The notes under the pieces: model-generated
What the model saw: only the letters and a program-made list of their open reading frames with translations
Told to the model about the DNA's origin: nothing
Databases searched by the model: none
Made by a program: the position numbers and the translations under genes
In this document: positions 7,987 to 16,235 of the stretch, in pieces
How positions within the stretch are numbered: position 1 is the first letter of the stretch
Layout of the letters: every line of letters begins with the position of its first letter
Assembly: GCA_900768995.1 (NCBI GenBank)
Contig: CAAGEZ010000016.1
Span: 1-47,168, forward strand
From: Oscillospiraceae bacterium
Lineage (GTDB): Bacteria > Bacillota > Clostridia > Oscillospirales > Ruminococcaceae
Length of the DNA: 47,168 bases
Direction: 5' to 3'

Positions 7987-8530
7987 CATCTCCAAAGCCT
8001 ATGGCGGCATAAACGTTTTCGATAACTTTTCGGCGGAGCTGCCGAATGGGAAAATCACCCGTATAACAGGCAGCTCAGGCTGCGGCAAAACCACGCTTCT
8101 CCGCATAATTTCGGGTCTTGAACCCTTCTCGGGGGATATTTCCAACAGACCCGAGGGGAAAATATCCGCAGTTTTTCAGGAGGACAGGCTTTTTGAGGAG
8201 CTCTCCGCCCTTGAAAACTGTCTCCTTGTGGCAAAAAATCCGACTGCCTATATTCCTGCTGCACTTATTCGGACGGGGCTTGATAAAAATGATATCTGCC
8301 GCCCTGTGAAAGAGCTTTCGGGAGGTATGAAGCGGAGGACTGCCATTGTCAGGGCGTTGTGCCCCGATTTTGGAACATTGCTCCTTGACGAGCCTTTCAA
8401 GGGAATTGACCGTGAAAACGCTGTGAAAACGGCGGAGCTGATACGGGAAATGGCGGCAAAAAAAACTATTATAATAGTATCCCACGAGGCGGACTGTCCT
8501 CTCATTTCGGACATCACGCTCTCACTGTAA
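7973..8530 (+). CDS. Short ABC transporter ATPase, orphan
   Basis: A 185-residue ATP-binding subunit. Walker A GSSGCGKTT, Q-loop VFQEDRLFEELSALEN, signature LSGGMKRR, Walker B LLLDEPFKGID and H-loop VSHEA are all present, so it should be active. The Q-loop region and its small size resemble the nitrate/taurine/thiamine-precursor import ATPases (about 240 residues in those). The true start is the ATG at 7973 inside the end of the flippase gene; a longer frame from 7862 would simply overlap it. The nearest AAGGAG is 14 bases upstream, so translation is probably coupled. No permease or binding protein is adjacent, which is unusual. Confidence 0.8.
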   Translation: MQLSNISKAYGGINVFDNFSAELPNGKITRITGSSGCGKTTLLRIISGLEPFSGDISNRPEGKISAVFQEDRLFEELSALENCLLVAKNPTAYIPAALIRTGLDKNDICRPVKELSGGMKRRTAIVRALCPDFGTLLLDEPFKGIDRENAVKTAELIREMAAKKTIIIVSHEADCPLISDITLSL

Positions 8531-8558
8531 AAATGCACAAAAAATAATTTGAAATTTT

Positions 8559-8610
8559 ACGGGAATTTTTATAGAAAATAGCATTTTCTATGGACATTCC
8601 CGTGTTTTTG
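8559..8610 (+). terminator. Two-stage hairpin terminator
   Basis: A long, nearly symmetrical hairpin: an outer 8-bp stem (8559-8566 with 8596-8603), a 4-by-4 internal loop and an inner 9-bp stem (8571-8579 with 8583-8591), followed by GTTTTTG. It ends the flippase-ATPase transcript. It also lies 65 bases before the Fn3 protein, so a regulatory role for that gene is possible. Confidence 0.7.
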
Positions 8611-8674
8611 TGTTAGAATATATATGTATAACTATCGCTATTTACAAATTTTACATAGATAGGACGGTCTGGTT

Positions 8675-11600
8675 ATGGATTTCAATACTCAGAGAAAAAT
8701 AGTCAGGAAGCTTGAAGAGGCAGGGAAAAATCCGCTGCTTTTCCTGCCCTGCATTATTGCGAAATATGCGGTGATATTGTTTATGTCGGCGTGCCGCAGT
8801 GTGGATATGGCGCTGTCGGACAGGGACGGAAACTTCCTTGGGATAAAGCGGACTGAAAAGGTACACAAGGTATATCCCGATGTGCCTGTTCCCGAAATGA
8901 ATACATATGAAGTGAAAAAGCCTGCAAAAAAACAGTCTTTGCCTTATCGTCCGTTCCGGCAGAGGGCAATGTCACTGCTCCTTGCACTTTCTTTTGTGGC
9001 TATGAGCTCGGAGATAACGGCAAGTGCGGATACGGTTTCGCTTATAAAATATGTGGCTGATGCAAAGCAGCTCATCACCGCCGCAGAGCTTCAGCCCCTC
9101 CGTTCCTCCATTTACGAGGCTGACCTTTACACAAATTATGTTAATAGTGACGATTATGCTTTGCAGATAGAAAGCGGCGCATTCAACGGTATGCCCGAGC
9201 TTACCACCATTACCCTCGGCTACTCCACGGGAATGTCCATCGGCAGCAACAACTTCACAAACATTGCTCCCGATGCCACTGCATATATCCGTACCGCAAG
9301 CAAGGAAGAATACAATTATGCGGCTTCAAAAATTTCAAGCACAGCCGTTTCAAAGGTATGGGACTACAACGGTCAGACATACAGCGAGATACCCAAGGAT
9401 ATCCCAGCTCTTACCGCATACAGCGGCGTGGGCAAGGTTATCCTCAAATGGAACAACATAACTCCCGAGCCTGACGGATATGCAGTATATACATATTCAA
9501 ACGGAAGATATGCTGCAAATCCAACTATCATAACTACCGATAAGGCAACGGAAAATGACGCTTCAAGAAACCGGTGTACAGCTGAGATAGCAGGCGTTTC
9601 AGGCAAGTCGCAGATATATGCGATTAGAGCGTTCAGAAGTGTATCACCCGATTATGACGGCGACGGCACACCCGATGTAAGTGTTCCTCTTTACAGCAAA
9701 ATGTTCACACGCTCGGGCAGCGCAGCTCCTCTCACAGCAGGAAAGCCCGACATTGCCGTTTCAATGAGCAATAAGACTGCGACCGTAAATATCTCCCTTG
9801 CATCAAACGCTTCCGCACCCTCATACATTGTGCTTTTCTGCAAGGACGAGGGGGAGAGCTTCTATTCTCCGAGACTTAAAATAACCCCGTCCCAGATGAC
9901 AAACGGCGTTTATTCCTTTGAGGACTCCAAGGCATTTACGGGAACCGGCGTGCGTTCATACATCGCAGTTGCTTATTATGATGTTATGAGCATTGACGGC
10001 TCAAAGCCCACAAATCAATATGTGTTCCCCGAAAAGGACACTGCGACCACGGAATACACCACCACACGCTCCGCAGAGAAAAAGATAACCGATGCGGTGC
10101 TCAATTCCCCCACAAACCTCGATGTTACGCTTTCGCCTGACGGAAGTATGTGGACGCTTACCTGGAAGCGTCCTGAGGGTACATCGAATTTCGATGTCTA
10201 CTACAGCGTTACCGCCAACGGCAGACCCATAATCGCTGAGACAAGCAGATATACAAGCGATTTCGCAAGGATAAATGTTAATGACCCCAACATCAAGTCG
10301 GGCGAGAATGTTGAATTTGCGGTAACCGCCCACGCCGACGGAATGACAAGCGGTGCGCCTGTGAAGTATACTGTTGAGATAAATTCTCTCAACAGCGTGA
10401 AGCTCAACAGTGTTCAGGGCGGCAACGGCAGAGCTGTGATAAATTTCACCGCTCACAAGGGCACAAATCTTTATACTGTTACACTTGTCCACACCGATGA
10501 GAACGGCACTGAAAGATCGGATTATGTTAAGATAAGTGAGGACGACTGCACAAAGTCGGGCAATGACCTTATTTACAGCCTCGAAGGGCTTACAAATGAT
10601 GTGACATACAAGATATCCGTTTCCTCGGACGCATCAACAGCTATTTACAGCTCCGGCGTTATGTCCGTGACACCCTCTCAGGCTCCACAGCCCCCTGCGA
10701 CCGTCACCGCAAAGCCCCTTGAAAACAGTGCAGTTATTTCGTGGGATATCGCTTACAAGGACGGCACAAATGAACCTGTTGACGGCTATTTTGTCAGCAT
10801 CATAAAGGAATCTGGACAGGTGGTTGTTGCCGATGAAAAGGTGGAGGGGCTCAACAGCTACACTCCCAAGCAGAAGCTTGAAAATGATGTGAATTACTAT
10901 GCATCTGTAAAATCATATATCGTTATCGGCAGCGACGCTCCTATCACAAGCGTTACGGCGACACGCTCCGAGCTTTTCACCCCCACCGTTCAGGTGGACG
11001 ATGTTCTGAACCTCACCGTCACTCCCTCAGGCAAGACAATAAATGTAAGCTGGAGCGCTGTTAAGGGCGCTGCGGGATATATCCTCACAAGAACATCTCC
11101 CGACGGCTCATCAAGCGAAATTTACAAGGGCACTCAGACATCATACATCGACAGCTATGTTGACAATAACACAGATTATTCCTACAAAGTTATGGCGTAC
11201 AGAACCGTTGACGGCAAGGATTATATCGGCGAGTACAGCTCCGAGCAGAGGGGCAGGATAAGCTTCACTCTCAGCTCCGTTCAGGGACTGACAGCCACAG
11301 GCGGCGACGGCAGCATTACCCTCAAATGGGACAAGGTCGACGGTGCTGACGGCTACTATGTTCAGTATTCTCAGAAAAACGCCGACAGCTGGAGCACTAT
11401 CGCTAATGTGGGCGGAACTGAGTTTACCCACACAGGTCTTAAAAACGGCGATGTTTATGATTACCGTATAATTCCATTTACCGTGATAAACAACAAGGAA
11501 ACCGCTTCCGACGCTTATGCTCAGAAGGTAACGGGCAAGGCGGGTATAAACCTCCCCGCTCCTGCTGACTTCACAGCAACGGCAGGTGACGGACAGATAA

Positions 11601-12754
11601 CACTCAGCTGGACTGCCGTTAAGGGTGCAGAGGGCTACTGCGTATATCTTGTTGCGGGTGACGGCTCCAAGTACCTCCTCGACAAGGTTAGCAAGACCAC
11701 TGCGATACACACAAATCTTTCCAATAACTCCACATACACATATTCCGTATGTGCATACAAATATGTTGACGAGAACCTTGTGGAGGGCGATTTCTCCGTT
11801 AACAGGACTGCTACCGTGGGCGTTGTGCTGAATGCTCCCACTGATGTTACAGCCGCTGCGGGAGCCGAGCAGGTCTCCCTTAGCTGGAAAAAGTCCGACG
11901 GAGCTGAGGGATATGTGGTTTATTCCTACAATATGGCTCAGATGTCCTTTGCACCTGTGGGAATAGTCACAAACACAAGCTTTGTCCACACAGGTCTTAC
12001 CGCAGGCAGAGAGTACACCTATATGATCGCTGCATACAAGAATGTAAACGGCAGCGTGGTATATTCGGGCTACTCACTTGCAGTTACCGCCACCCCCACA
12101 GCCGCTTCGGACGGCAAAAAGCCCACTGACAACAGCAATACCGAGGCAGGCGATTACCGCATTTACATCACGGGAACCACCCCTTACGGAATGTCAAACA
12201 GCAACATTATTTCCGCCTTTGCAGGCAAGGGGGCATTTAATACTGATATCGACGTGAGATTTACTCTCAGTCCCGACACGGTAACGGCTGTTCAGGGCGT
12301 GCTGAATTTCTACGGCGAGGGACTTGAAAGCTTCCTCATCTATCCTATGGACATTGCGATATACAACGCAGGAACGGACACCAAGGCGACTATCAACGAG
12401 GGCTATTATATGACCCTCACGATACCCGTTCCCGATGAGTTTATACCTTATGCTGACCATATTTCCGTTGTCCACGTTTCCGACCTGGGACAGCTTGAGA
12501 TACTCCCCGCTATCCACGTTAATGTGGGCGGTGTTGAGTGTATGCAGTTTACCGCAAACAGCTTCTCGCCATATGCATTCGTGGTATATCTCCCCGAGAT
12601 AGGCGAGGACACCAGCGCAGGAACTCCCGTTTCCGCACAGGGCACTGCTCAGACAGGCAGCACAGTAGCGGTCGTCGCATTCAGAAACACATATCTCCCC
12701 GAGCTTTACAGGCGCAGGGCAAGAAACAAGGTTTACAGAATGATCGGAAGATAA
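8675..12754 (+). CDS. Large anchored Fn3-repeat surface protein
   Basis: A 1359-residue protein, start ATG with a TAGGACGG site upstream. Residues 1-95 are an unusual basic, partly hydrophobic leader; the hydrophobic signal-anchor segment is at about 97-118 (ending TASADT). Residues about 160-215 resemble the end of a BspA-type leucine-rich unit (SGAFNGMPELTTITL). From about 240 to 1145 there are around nine fibronectin type III domains, recognisable by repeated W near the start, GY-x-V in the middle and a Y-x-[VI] strand near the end. Residues about 1160-1300 are a module shared with the protein at 146-1135 (PVPDEF, YPMDIAIY). The C-terminus is basic (LYRRRARNKVYR). It is probably a cell-surface binding or scaffold protein; no catalytic domain is visible. 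It has its own terminator. Confidence 0.85.
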   Translation: MDFNTQRKIVRKLEEAGKNPLLFLPCIIAKYAVILFMSACRSVDMALSDRDGNFLGIKRTEKVHKVYPDVPVPEMNTYEVKKPAKKQSLPYRPFRQRAMSLLLALSFVAMSSEITASADTVSLIKYVADAKQLITAAELQPLRSSIYEADLYTNYVNSDDYALQIESGAFNGMPELTTITLGYSTGMSIGSNNFTNIAPDATAYIRTASKEEYNYAASKISSTAVSKVWDYNGQTYSEIPKDIPALTAYSGVGKVILKWNNITPEPDGYAVYTYSNGRYAANPTIITTDKATENDASRNRCTAEIAGVSGKSQIYAIRAFRSVSPDYDGDGTPDVSVPLYSKMFTRSGSAAPLTAGKPDIAVSMSNKTATVNISLASNASAPSYIVLFCKDEGESFYSPRLKITPSQMTNGVYSFEDSKAFTGTGVRSYIAVAYYDVMSIDGSKPTNQYVFPEKDTATTEYTTTRSAEKKITDAVLNSPTNLDVTLSPDGSMWTLTWKRPEGTSNFDVYYSVTANGRPIIAETSRYTSDFARINVNDPNIKSGENVEFAVTAHADGMTSGAPVKYTVEINSLNSVKLNSVQGGNGRAVINFTAHKGTNLYTVTLVHTDENGTERSDYVKISEDDCTKSGNDLIYSLEGLTNDVTYKISVSSDASTAIYSSGVMSVTPSQAPQPPATVTAKPLENSAVISWDIAYKDGTNEPVDGYFVSIIKESGQVVVADEKVEGLNSYTPKQKLENDVNYYASVKSYIVIGSDAPITSVTATRSELFTPTVQVDDVLNLTVTPSGKTINVSWSAVKGAAGYILTRTSPDGSSSEIYKGTQTSYIDSYVDNNTDYSYKVMAYRTVDGKDYIGEYSSEQRGRISFTLSSVQGLTATGGDGSITLKWDKVDGADGYYVQYSQKNADSWSTIANVGGTEFTHTGLKNGDVYDYRIIPFTVINNKETASDAYAQKVTGKAGINLPAPADFTATAGDGQITLSWTAVKGAEGYCVYLVAGDGSKYLLDKVSKTTAIHTNLSNNSTYTYSVCAYKYVDENLVEGDFSVNRTATVGVVLNAPTDVTAAAGAEQVSLSWKKSDGAEGYVVYSYNMAQMSFAPVGIVTNTSFVHTGLTAGREYTYMIAAYKNVNGSVVYSGYSLAVTATPTAASDGKKPTDNSNTEAGDYRIYITGTTPYGMSNSNIISAFAGKGAFNTDIDVRFTLSPDTVTAVQGVLNFYGEGLESFLIYPMDIAIYNAGTDTKATINEGYYMTLTIPVPDEFIPYADHISVVHVSDLGQLEILPAIHVNVGGVECMQFTANSFSPYAFVVYLPEIGEDTSAGTPVSAQGTAQTGSTVAVVAFRNTYLPELYRRRARNKVYRMIGR

Positions 12755-12768
12755 TTTGATATGATATG

Positions 12769-12804
12769 AAAAATCACTCTCCGTAAACGGGGAGTGATTT
12801 TTTG
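12769..12804 (+). terminator. Terminator of the Fn3 surface gene
   Basis: An 11-bp stem (12769-12779 with 12792-12802) followed by Ts, 15 bases after the stop at 12754. Confidence 0.85.
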
Positions 12805-12830
12805 TTTAATGTATCTGAATGAACGGTAAA

Positions 12831-12862
12831 ATAAATGAGCCTGCGATAAAAACCGCAGGCTC
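12831..12862 (-). terminator. Terminator of the Zn/Cd operon
   Basis: A GC-rich 9-bp stem (12837-12845 with 12854-12862), followed on the minus strand by ATTTATTTTA. It lies 12 bases past the stop of the P-type ATPase. Confidence 0.75.
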
Positions 12863-12873
12863 GTAATATTTTC

Positions 12874-14742
12874 TTATTCCTTTATGCTCATAGCTCTCAT
12901 AGCGTTCAGTATCGCAATTACCGAAACGCCTACATCAGCGAACACCGCCGCCCACATATTGGCTATTCCAAGTGCTCCGAGAACAAGTGTCAGAAGCTTT
13001 ACGCCAAGGGCGAAGATGATGTTTTCACGGACGATAGCTGCCGTTTTTTCGGATATCTTTATCGCAAGAGGTATCTTTCTCGGGTCGTCGTCCATAAGCA
13101 CCACGTCAGCGGCTTCAATGGCTGCATCTGAGCCCATTGCGCCCATAGCGATACCGATATCGGCTCTTGTAAGAACGGGTGCGTCGTTGATTCCGTCGCC
13201 AACAAAGATAAGTGATTTCTTGGGAGATTTCTCAGCAAGGAGCTTTTCAACGCAGTCTACCTTGTCTGCGGGGAGAAGCTCGGCGTGATACTCGTCAATG
13301 CCAAGTGCCTTTGCACACTGCTCACCTACTCTGTGGTCATCGCCTGTGAGCATTACGGTCTTGCGGACGCCGATAGCACGGAGCTTTTCCATAGCTTCCT
13401 TTGCGCCGTCCTTCAGCTCATCGGAGATGATTATATGACCCATATAAACGCCGTCCACAGCAACGTGTACCGCAGTTCCCGCACGGTGGCACTCGTGAGC
13501 ACCCTCGATATTTTCAGCCTTCATCAGCTTCATATTTCCCGCAAGAACAGTCCTGCCGTCAATAATTGCCTTAACGCCGTGTCCTGCGATCTCGTCAACC
13601 TTTTCCACTCTCGACGAATCGCACTTTTTGCCGTATGCACGTTTCAGTGAAAGGGAAATGGGGTGGTCGGAGTAGCATTCCGCAAGTGTGGCTGTTTCAA
13701 GAAGCTCTGCCTCGTTCATCTTGTCGGTGTGGATAGCTGTTACATTGAAGCTGCCCTTGGTGAGGGTTCCCGTTTTATCGAAAACCACTACCTCGGTACT
13801 TGCCAGCGCTTCAAGATAGTTGCCGCCCTTGATGAGCACGCCCACCTTTGAAGCTCCGCCGATGCCGCTGAAAAATGAAAGGGGAATCGAAATTACCAGC
13901 GCACAGGGGCAGGAGATCACCAGGAATGTCATTGCACGATATACCCATTTGCCGAAATCCATATCGGTCACAAGGGGAGGGATTATGGCAAGGATAAGTG
14001 CGCCGACAACGACCGCAGGGGTATAGACACGGGCAAATTTTGAAATGAAGTTTTCGCTCTTGGACTTTTTCTCCTGAGAGTTTTCCACAAGCTCAAGAAT
14101 TTTCGATACGGTTGACTGACCAAATTCCTTACTTACCTTTATTTTCAGCACGCCTGTGAGATTTACGCAGCCGCTTATGACCTCGCCGCCCTCGCAAACG
14201 TCACGGGGAACGGATTCGCCTGTGAGGGCAGATGTATCAACAGTGGAGCTTCCCGATACAACGGTTCCGTCAAGGGGGATCTTTTCGCCTGCCTTAACGG
14301 TGATAACAGTGCCCACAGCCACCTCTTCGGGGTCGACCTGAACAAGATTGCCGCTTTCGTCCTCGATATTTGCGTAATCGGGACGGATATCCATAAGCTC
14401 GGAAATGGACTTTCTTGACTTGCTTACGGCGCAGGACTGGAAAAGCTCGCCCACCTGATAGAAAAGCATAACCGCCGTTCCCTCTGCATATTCGCCTGTT
14501 GCGAATGCGCCGATAGTGGCAACGGTCATAAGGAAGCTTTCGTCAAAAAACTGCAAATGAATTATTCCGAGAACAGCCTTGCGCAGGATATCGTAACCGA
14601 TTATCAGATATGGAATGAGAAAAAATGCCAGCTCCCATACGCCTATATCAAGACCCGAAACCTTGAAAAAAATCATTTCAGCCACAAGGACAACAAAGCT
14701 TATGATTATCCTTACAAGGCTTTTTTTCTGTTTTTTGGTCAT
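12874..14742 (-). CDS. Zn/Cd/Pb-exporting P-type ATPase (P1B-2)
   Basis: A 622-residue heavy-metal efflux pump of the CadA/ZntA type. Motifs in order: TGES about residue 174, the membrane metal site CPC at 278-280, phosphorylation motif DKTGTLT at 322, the P1B-specific HP in SDHPIS, and hinge GDGINDAPV. The Lys in GVKLL and the Asp in FADVG lie exactly 21 residues apart, as in the Zn/Cd group (K693 and D714 in E. coli ZntA), which argues against copper. The usual N-terminal metal-binding (HMA) domain is absent; it is encoded as a separate protein 44 bases upstream. It is the last gene of the operon. The start has AAAGGA 9-10 bases upstream. Confidence 0.92.
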   Translation of the reverse strand: MTKKQKKSLVRIIISFVVLVAEMIFFKVSGLDIGVWELAFFLIPYLIIGYDILRKAVLGIIHLQFFDESFLMTVATIGAFATGEYAEGTAVMLFYQVGELFQSCAVSKSRKSISELMDIRPDYANIEDESGNLVQVDPEEVAVGTVITVKAGEKIPLDGTVVSGSSTVDTSALTGESVPRDVCEGGEVISGCVNLTGVLKIKVSKEFGQSTVSKILELVENSQEKKSKSENFISKFARVYTPAVVVGALILAIIPPLVTDMDFGKWVYRAMTFLVISCPCALVISIPLSFFSGIGGASKVGVLIKGGNYLEALASTEVVVFDKTGTLTKGSFNVTAIHTDKMNEAELLETATLAECYSDHPISLSLKRAYGKKCDSSRVEKVDEIAGHGVKAIIDGRTVLAGNMKLMKAENIEGAHECHRAGTAVHVAVDGVYMGHIIISDELKDGAKEAMEKLRAIGVRKTVMLTGDDHRVGEQCAKALGIDEYHAELLPADKVDCVEKLLAEKSPKKSLIFVGDGINDAPVLTRADIGIAMGAMGSDAAIEAADVVLMDDDPRKIPLAIKISEKTAAIVRENIIFALGVKLLTLVLGALGIANMWAAVFADVGVSVIAILNAMRAMSIKE

Positions 14743-14786
14743 AGTGAGGATTCCTTTCTCAAATATGTCTGCGCCGCAGAACTTTT

Positions 14787-15005
14787 TTACATTATAATTG
14801 TGCAGTCCGGCTCAACCTTGCTGCAAGCCTTTGCAACCTGCTTCATAATATCATCAAAGCGGGCATCATCGGCTGTGATAGTGAGCTTCTGGGAAATGAA
14901 GCTTACGGTTGCGGATTCAACGCCGTCCAGCTTGTTGATAGCGTCTTCCATTTTCTTGGCACAGTTTGCGCAGTCGAGATCCTGAAGCTTGAATACCTTT
15001 TTCAT
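14787..15005 (-). CDS. Free-standing HMA metallochaperone domain
   Basis: A 72-residue heavy-metal-associated domain, CopZ-like in fold. The metal-binding loop is LDCANCAKK (CxxC at residues 12-15), preceded by Asp, as in the N-terminal domains of Zn/Cd pumps rather than the GMTCxxC of copper chaperones. There is an extra Cys pair near the C-terminus (ACSKVEPDC). The gene has a strong AAGGAG site. It sits between the repressor and the pump that lacks this domain, so it most likely delivers metal to the pump. Confidence 0.9.
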   Translation of the reverse strand: MKKVFKLQDLDCANCAKKMEDAINKLDGVESATVSFISQKLTITADDARFDDIMKQVAKACSKVEPDCTIIM

Positions 15006-15031
15006 AATAACATTCTCCTTAAAATAGTTGT

Positions 15032-15379
15032 TTATTCTTCAACGTGCTCCATACCCATTTCGATGATGCTCCTTACGTGGTCGTCATCGAGGGAATAAAA
15101 CACGATCTTGCCTTCTTTTCTGAAACGCACCAGCTTGTTGTTTTTCAGCACTCTCAGCTGATGTGAAACTGCGGTCTGACTGAGACCGAGAAGCTGTGCC
15201 ATATCGTTTACGCAAAGCTCAGACTCAAAGAGTGCGTAAAGAATGCGTATTCTTGTGGTGTCGCCGAAAACCTTGAAAAGCTCTGCTAAGTCGTAGAGTA
15301 TCTCATCGGGGGGAAGCTCTGATTTCACCTTTTCCACAACGTCCTCGTGGATAACGAGAAATTCGTCCTTAACGTCCAT
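15032..15379 (-). CDS. ArsR/SmtB-family metal-sensing repressor
   Basis: A 115-residue winged-helix repressor. The recognition helix is in LLGLSQTAVSHQLRVLKNNKLV. The C-terminal alpha-5 helix has D99, H101, H112 and E115 with exactly the spacing of the alpha-5 zinc site of SmtB (D104, H106, H117, E120). The ELCVND motif in helix 3 keeps one Cys (C56) and D59, as in SmtB, but lacks the second Cys of cadmium sensors such as CadC. I therefore infer a Zn(II) sensor that leaves DNA when zinc binds. Its target is probably the operator at 16039-16062. The gene has GAGGTGG upstream and starts 9 bases after the methyltransferase stop. Confidence 0.9.
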   Translation of the reverse strand: MDVKDEFLVIHEDVVEKVKSELPPDEILYDLAELFKVFGDTTRIRILYALFESELCVNDMAQLLGLSQTAVSHQLRVLKNNKLVRFRKEGKIVFYSLDDDHVRSIIEMGMEHVEE

Positions 15380-15388
15380 TTTTCCACC

Positions 15389-16009
15389 TCACTTCTTTAT
15401 TACGGCAAAGCCTGCGGGGATATTTCCCAGAAGCAACCTTGTGCTGTATTCCATACAGCCGTTTTTCTCGGCATTTTCGGCAATAAGGTTCAGATAATCC
15501 TCAGTGTTCATATCCTTGTTGGAAGAAAAGCCCATAAGCTTGTAAACACCGATGCAGGCTCTGAAAAACAGGCTTGATTCCCTTACGAGATATGTGGGAA
15601 TGATTATCTTTCCGCCCTTTTTGGTTACCCTCACAAGCTCGGAAAAAGCCTTTGCGGGGTCGCTCAGAAGATGAACCACATTTCCAGCCATAACAACATC
15701 ATAGGTGTTGTCCTTGTCCTTGAGGCTTGTTATGTCACGCTTTGCAAAGGCGATGTTGTAAACACCCTTGCGGCGGGCTTTTTTCATAGCCTCAATGAGC
15801 ATATTTTTGGAAACATCGGTGCATATGACCTTCTTTGCATTTTTCGCAGCCGCCATAGAGAGCATTCCCGTTCCTGCGGCACAGTCAAGCACCAAGGTAT
15901 TTTGGGGGATCTCTTCCTCGACCGCTCTGCACATCTGTCTGTTCACATTATAGTTCAGAAGCTCAAACAGATCGTAAAGCCCTGAAAATTTATCCCAGAA
16001 TGAACTCAT
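15389..16009 (-). CDS. SAM-dependent methyltransferase leading the metal operon
   Basis: A 206-residue class I methyltransferase. The SAM-binding motif I is VLDCAAGTGML; the acidic end of beta-2 is CTDVS; motif IV-like DVVMAGNVVHLL and a KKGGKIIIPT strand follow. The ATG at 16009 (MSSFWDK) is preferred over 16042, because AGGTG sits 7 bases upstream and the longer start falls inside the operator. It is the first gene of the metal operon. Its substrate is unknown: UbiE-like and ArsM-like enzymes share this fold, but the Cys set of ArsM is not evident. Its presence at the head of a Zn/Cd efflux operon is unusual. Confidence 0.85.
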   Translation of the reverse strand: MSSFWDKFSGLYDLFELLNYNVNRQMCRAVEEEIPQNTLVLDCAAGTGMLSMAAAKNAKKVICTDVSKNMLIEAMKKARRKGVYNIAFAKRDITSLKDKDNTYDVVMAGNVVHLLSDPAKAFSELVRVTKKGGKIIIPTYLVRESSLFFRACIGVYKLMGFSSNKDMNTEDYLNLIAENAEKNGCMEYSTRLLLGNIPAGFAVIKK

Positions 16010-16038
16010 CTGCGTCACCTGCTTTCGTGAAATATATT

Positions 16039-16062
16039 TCATATGTTCATCTGTTCATATGA
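16039..16062 (-). promoter_or_regulatory. Probable SmtB-type operator
   Basis: A 24-bp element with outer inverted arms TCATATG/CATATGA and two ATGAACA half sites read on the minus strand, like SmtB/ArsR-family operators. It overlaps the -10 box and the expected start of transcription, a position that would block RNA polymerase. Binding by the repressor at 15032-15379 is inferred. Confidence 0.7.
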
Positions 16063-16087
16063 TAACATATTTTGCTATTGCCGTCAA
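16059..16087 (-). promoter_or_regulatory. Sigma-A promoter of the metal operon
   Basis: On the minus strand, -35 TTGACG (16082-16087) and -10 TATCAT (16059-16064), with a 17-bp spacer; the -10 overlaps the operator. Confidence 0.8.
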
Positions 16088-16152
16088 GATATATTCCTAA
16101 ATTGCATATTGATATATGTATAAATATATATGACAATATTTCACAAAAACTA

Positions 16153-16181
16153 TTGATTTTTAAACAGTAGTGTGATATCAT
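16153..16181 (+). promoter_or_regulatory. Sigma-A promoter of the HAAS-padR operon
   Basis: The -35 TTGATT (16153-16158) and -10 TATCAT (16176-16181) have a 17-bp spacer. An 8-bp inverted repeat ACAGTAGT/ACTACTGT (16164-16171 and 16194-16201) straddles the -10 and the start point and is a good candidate operator for the PadR protein of this operon. Confidence 0.7.
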
Positions 16182-16235
16182 TGGAGTAAGATAACTACTG
16201 TGCAATAAACAGTATGACAGAAGGGCGGAATATTT

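Noticed and set aside
8559..8610. Long hairpin considered as a riboswitch for the Fn3 gene
   Set aside because: It is a simple symmetrical stem followed by Ts, without a ligand-binding core; a terminator is the simpler reading.
11141..11989. A 282-residue minus-strand frame
   Set aside because: Antisense of Fn3 repeats in the large surface gene; its repeats mirror those of the real protein.
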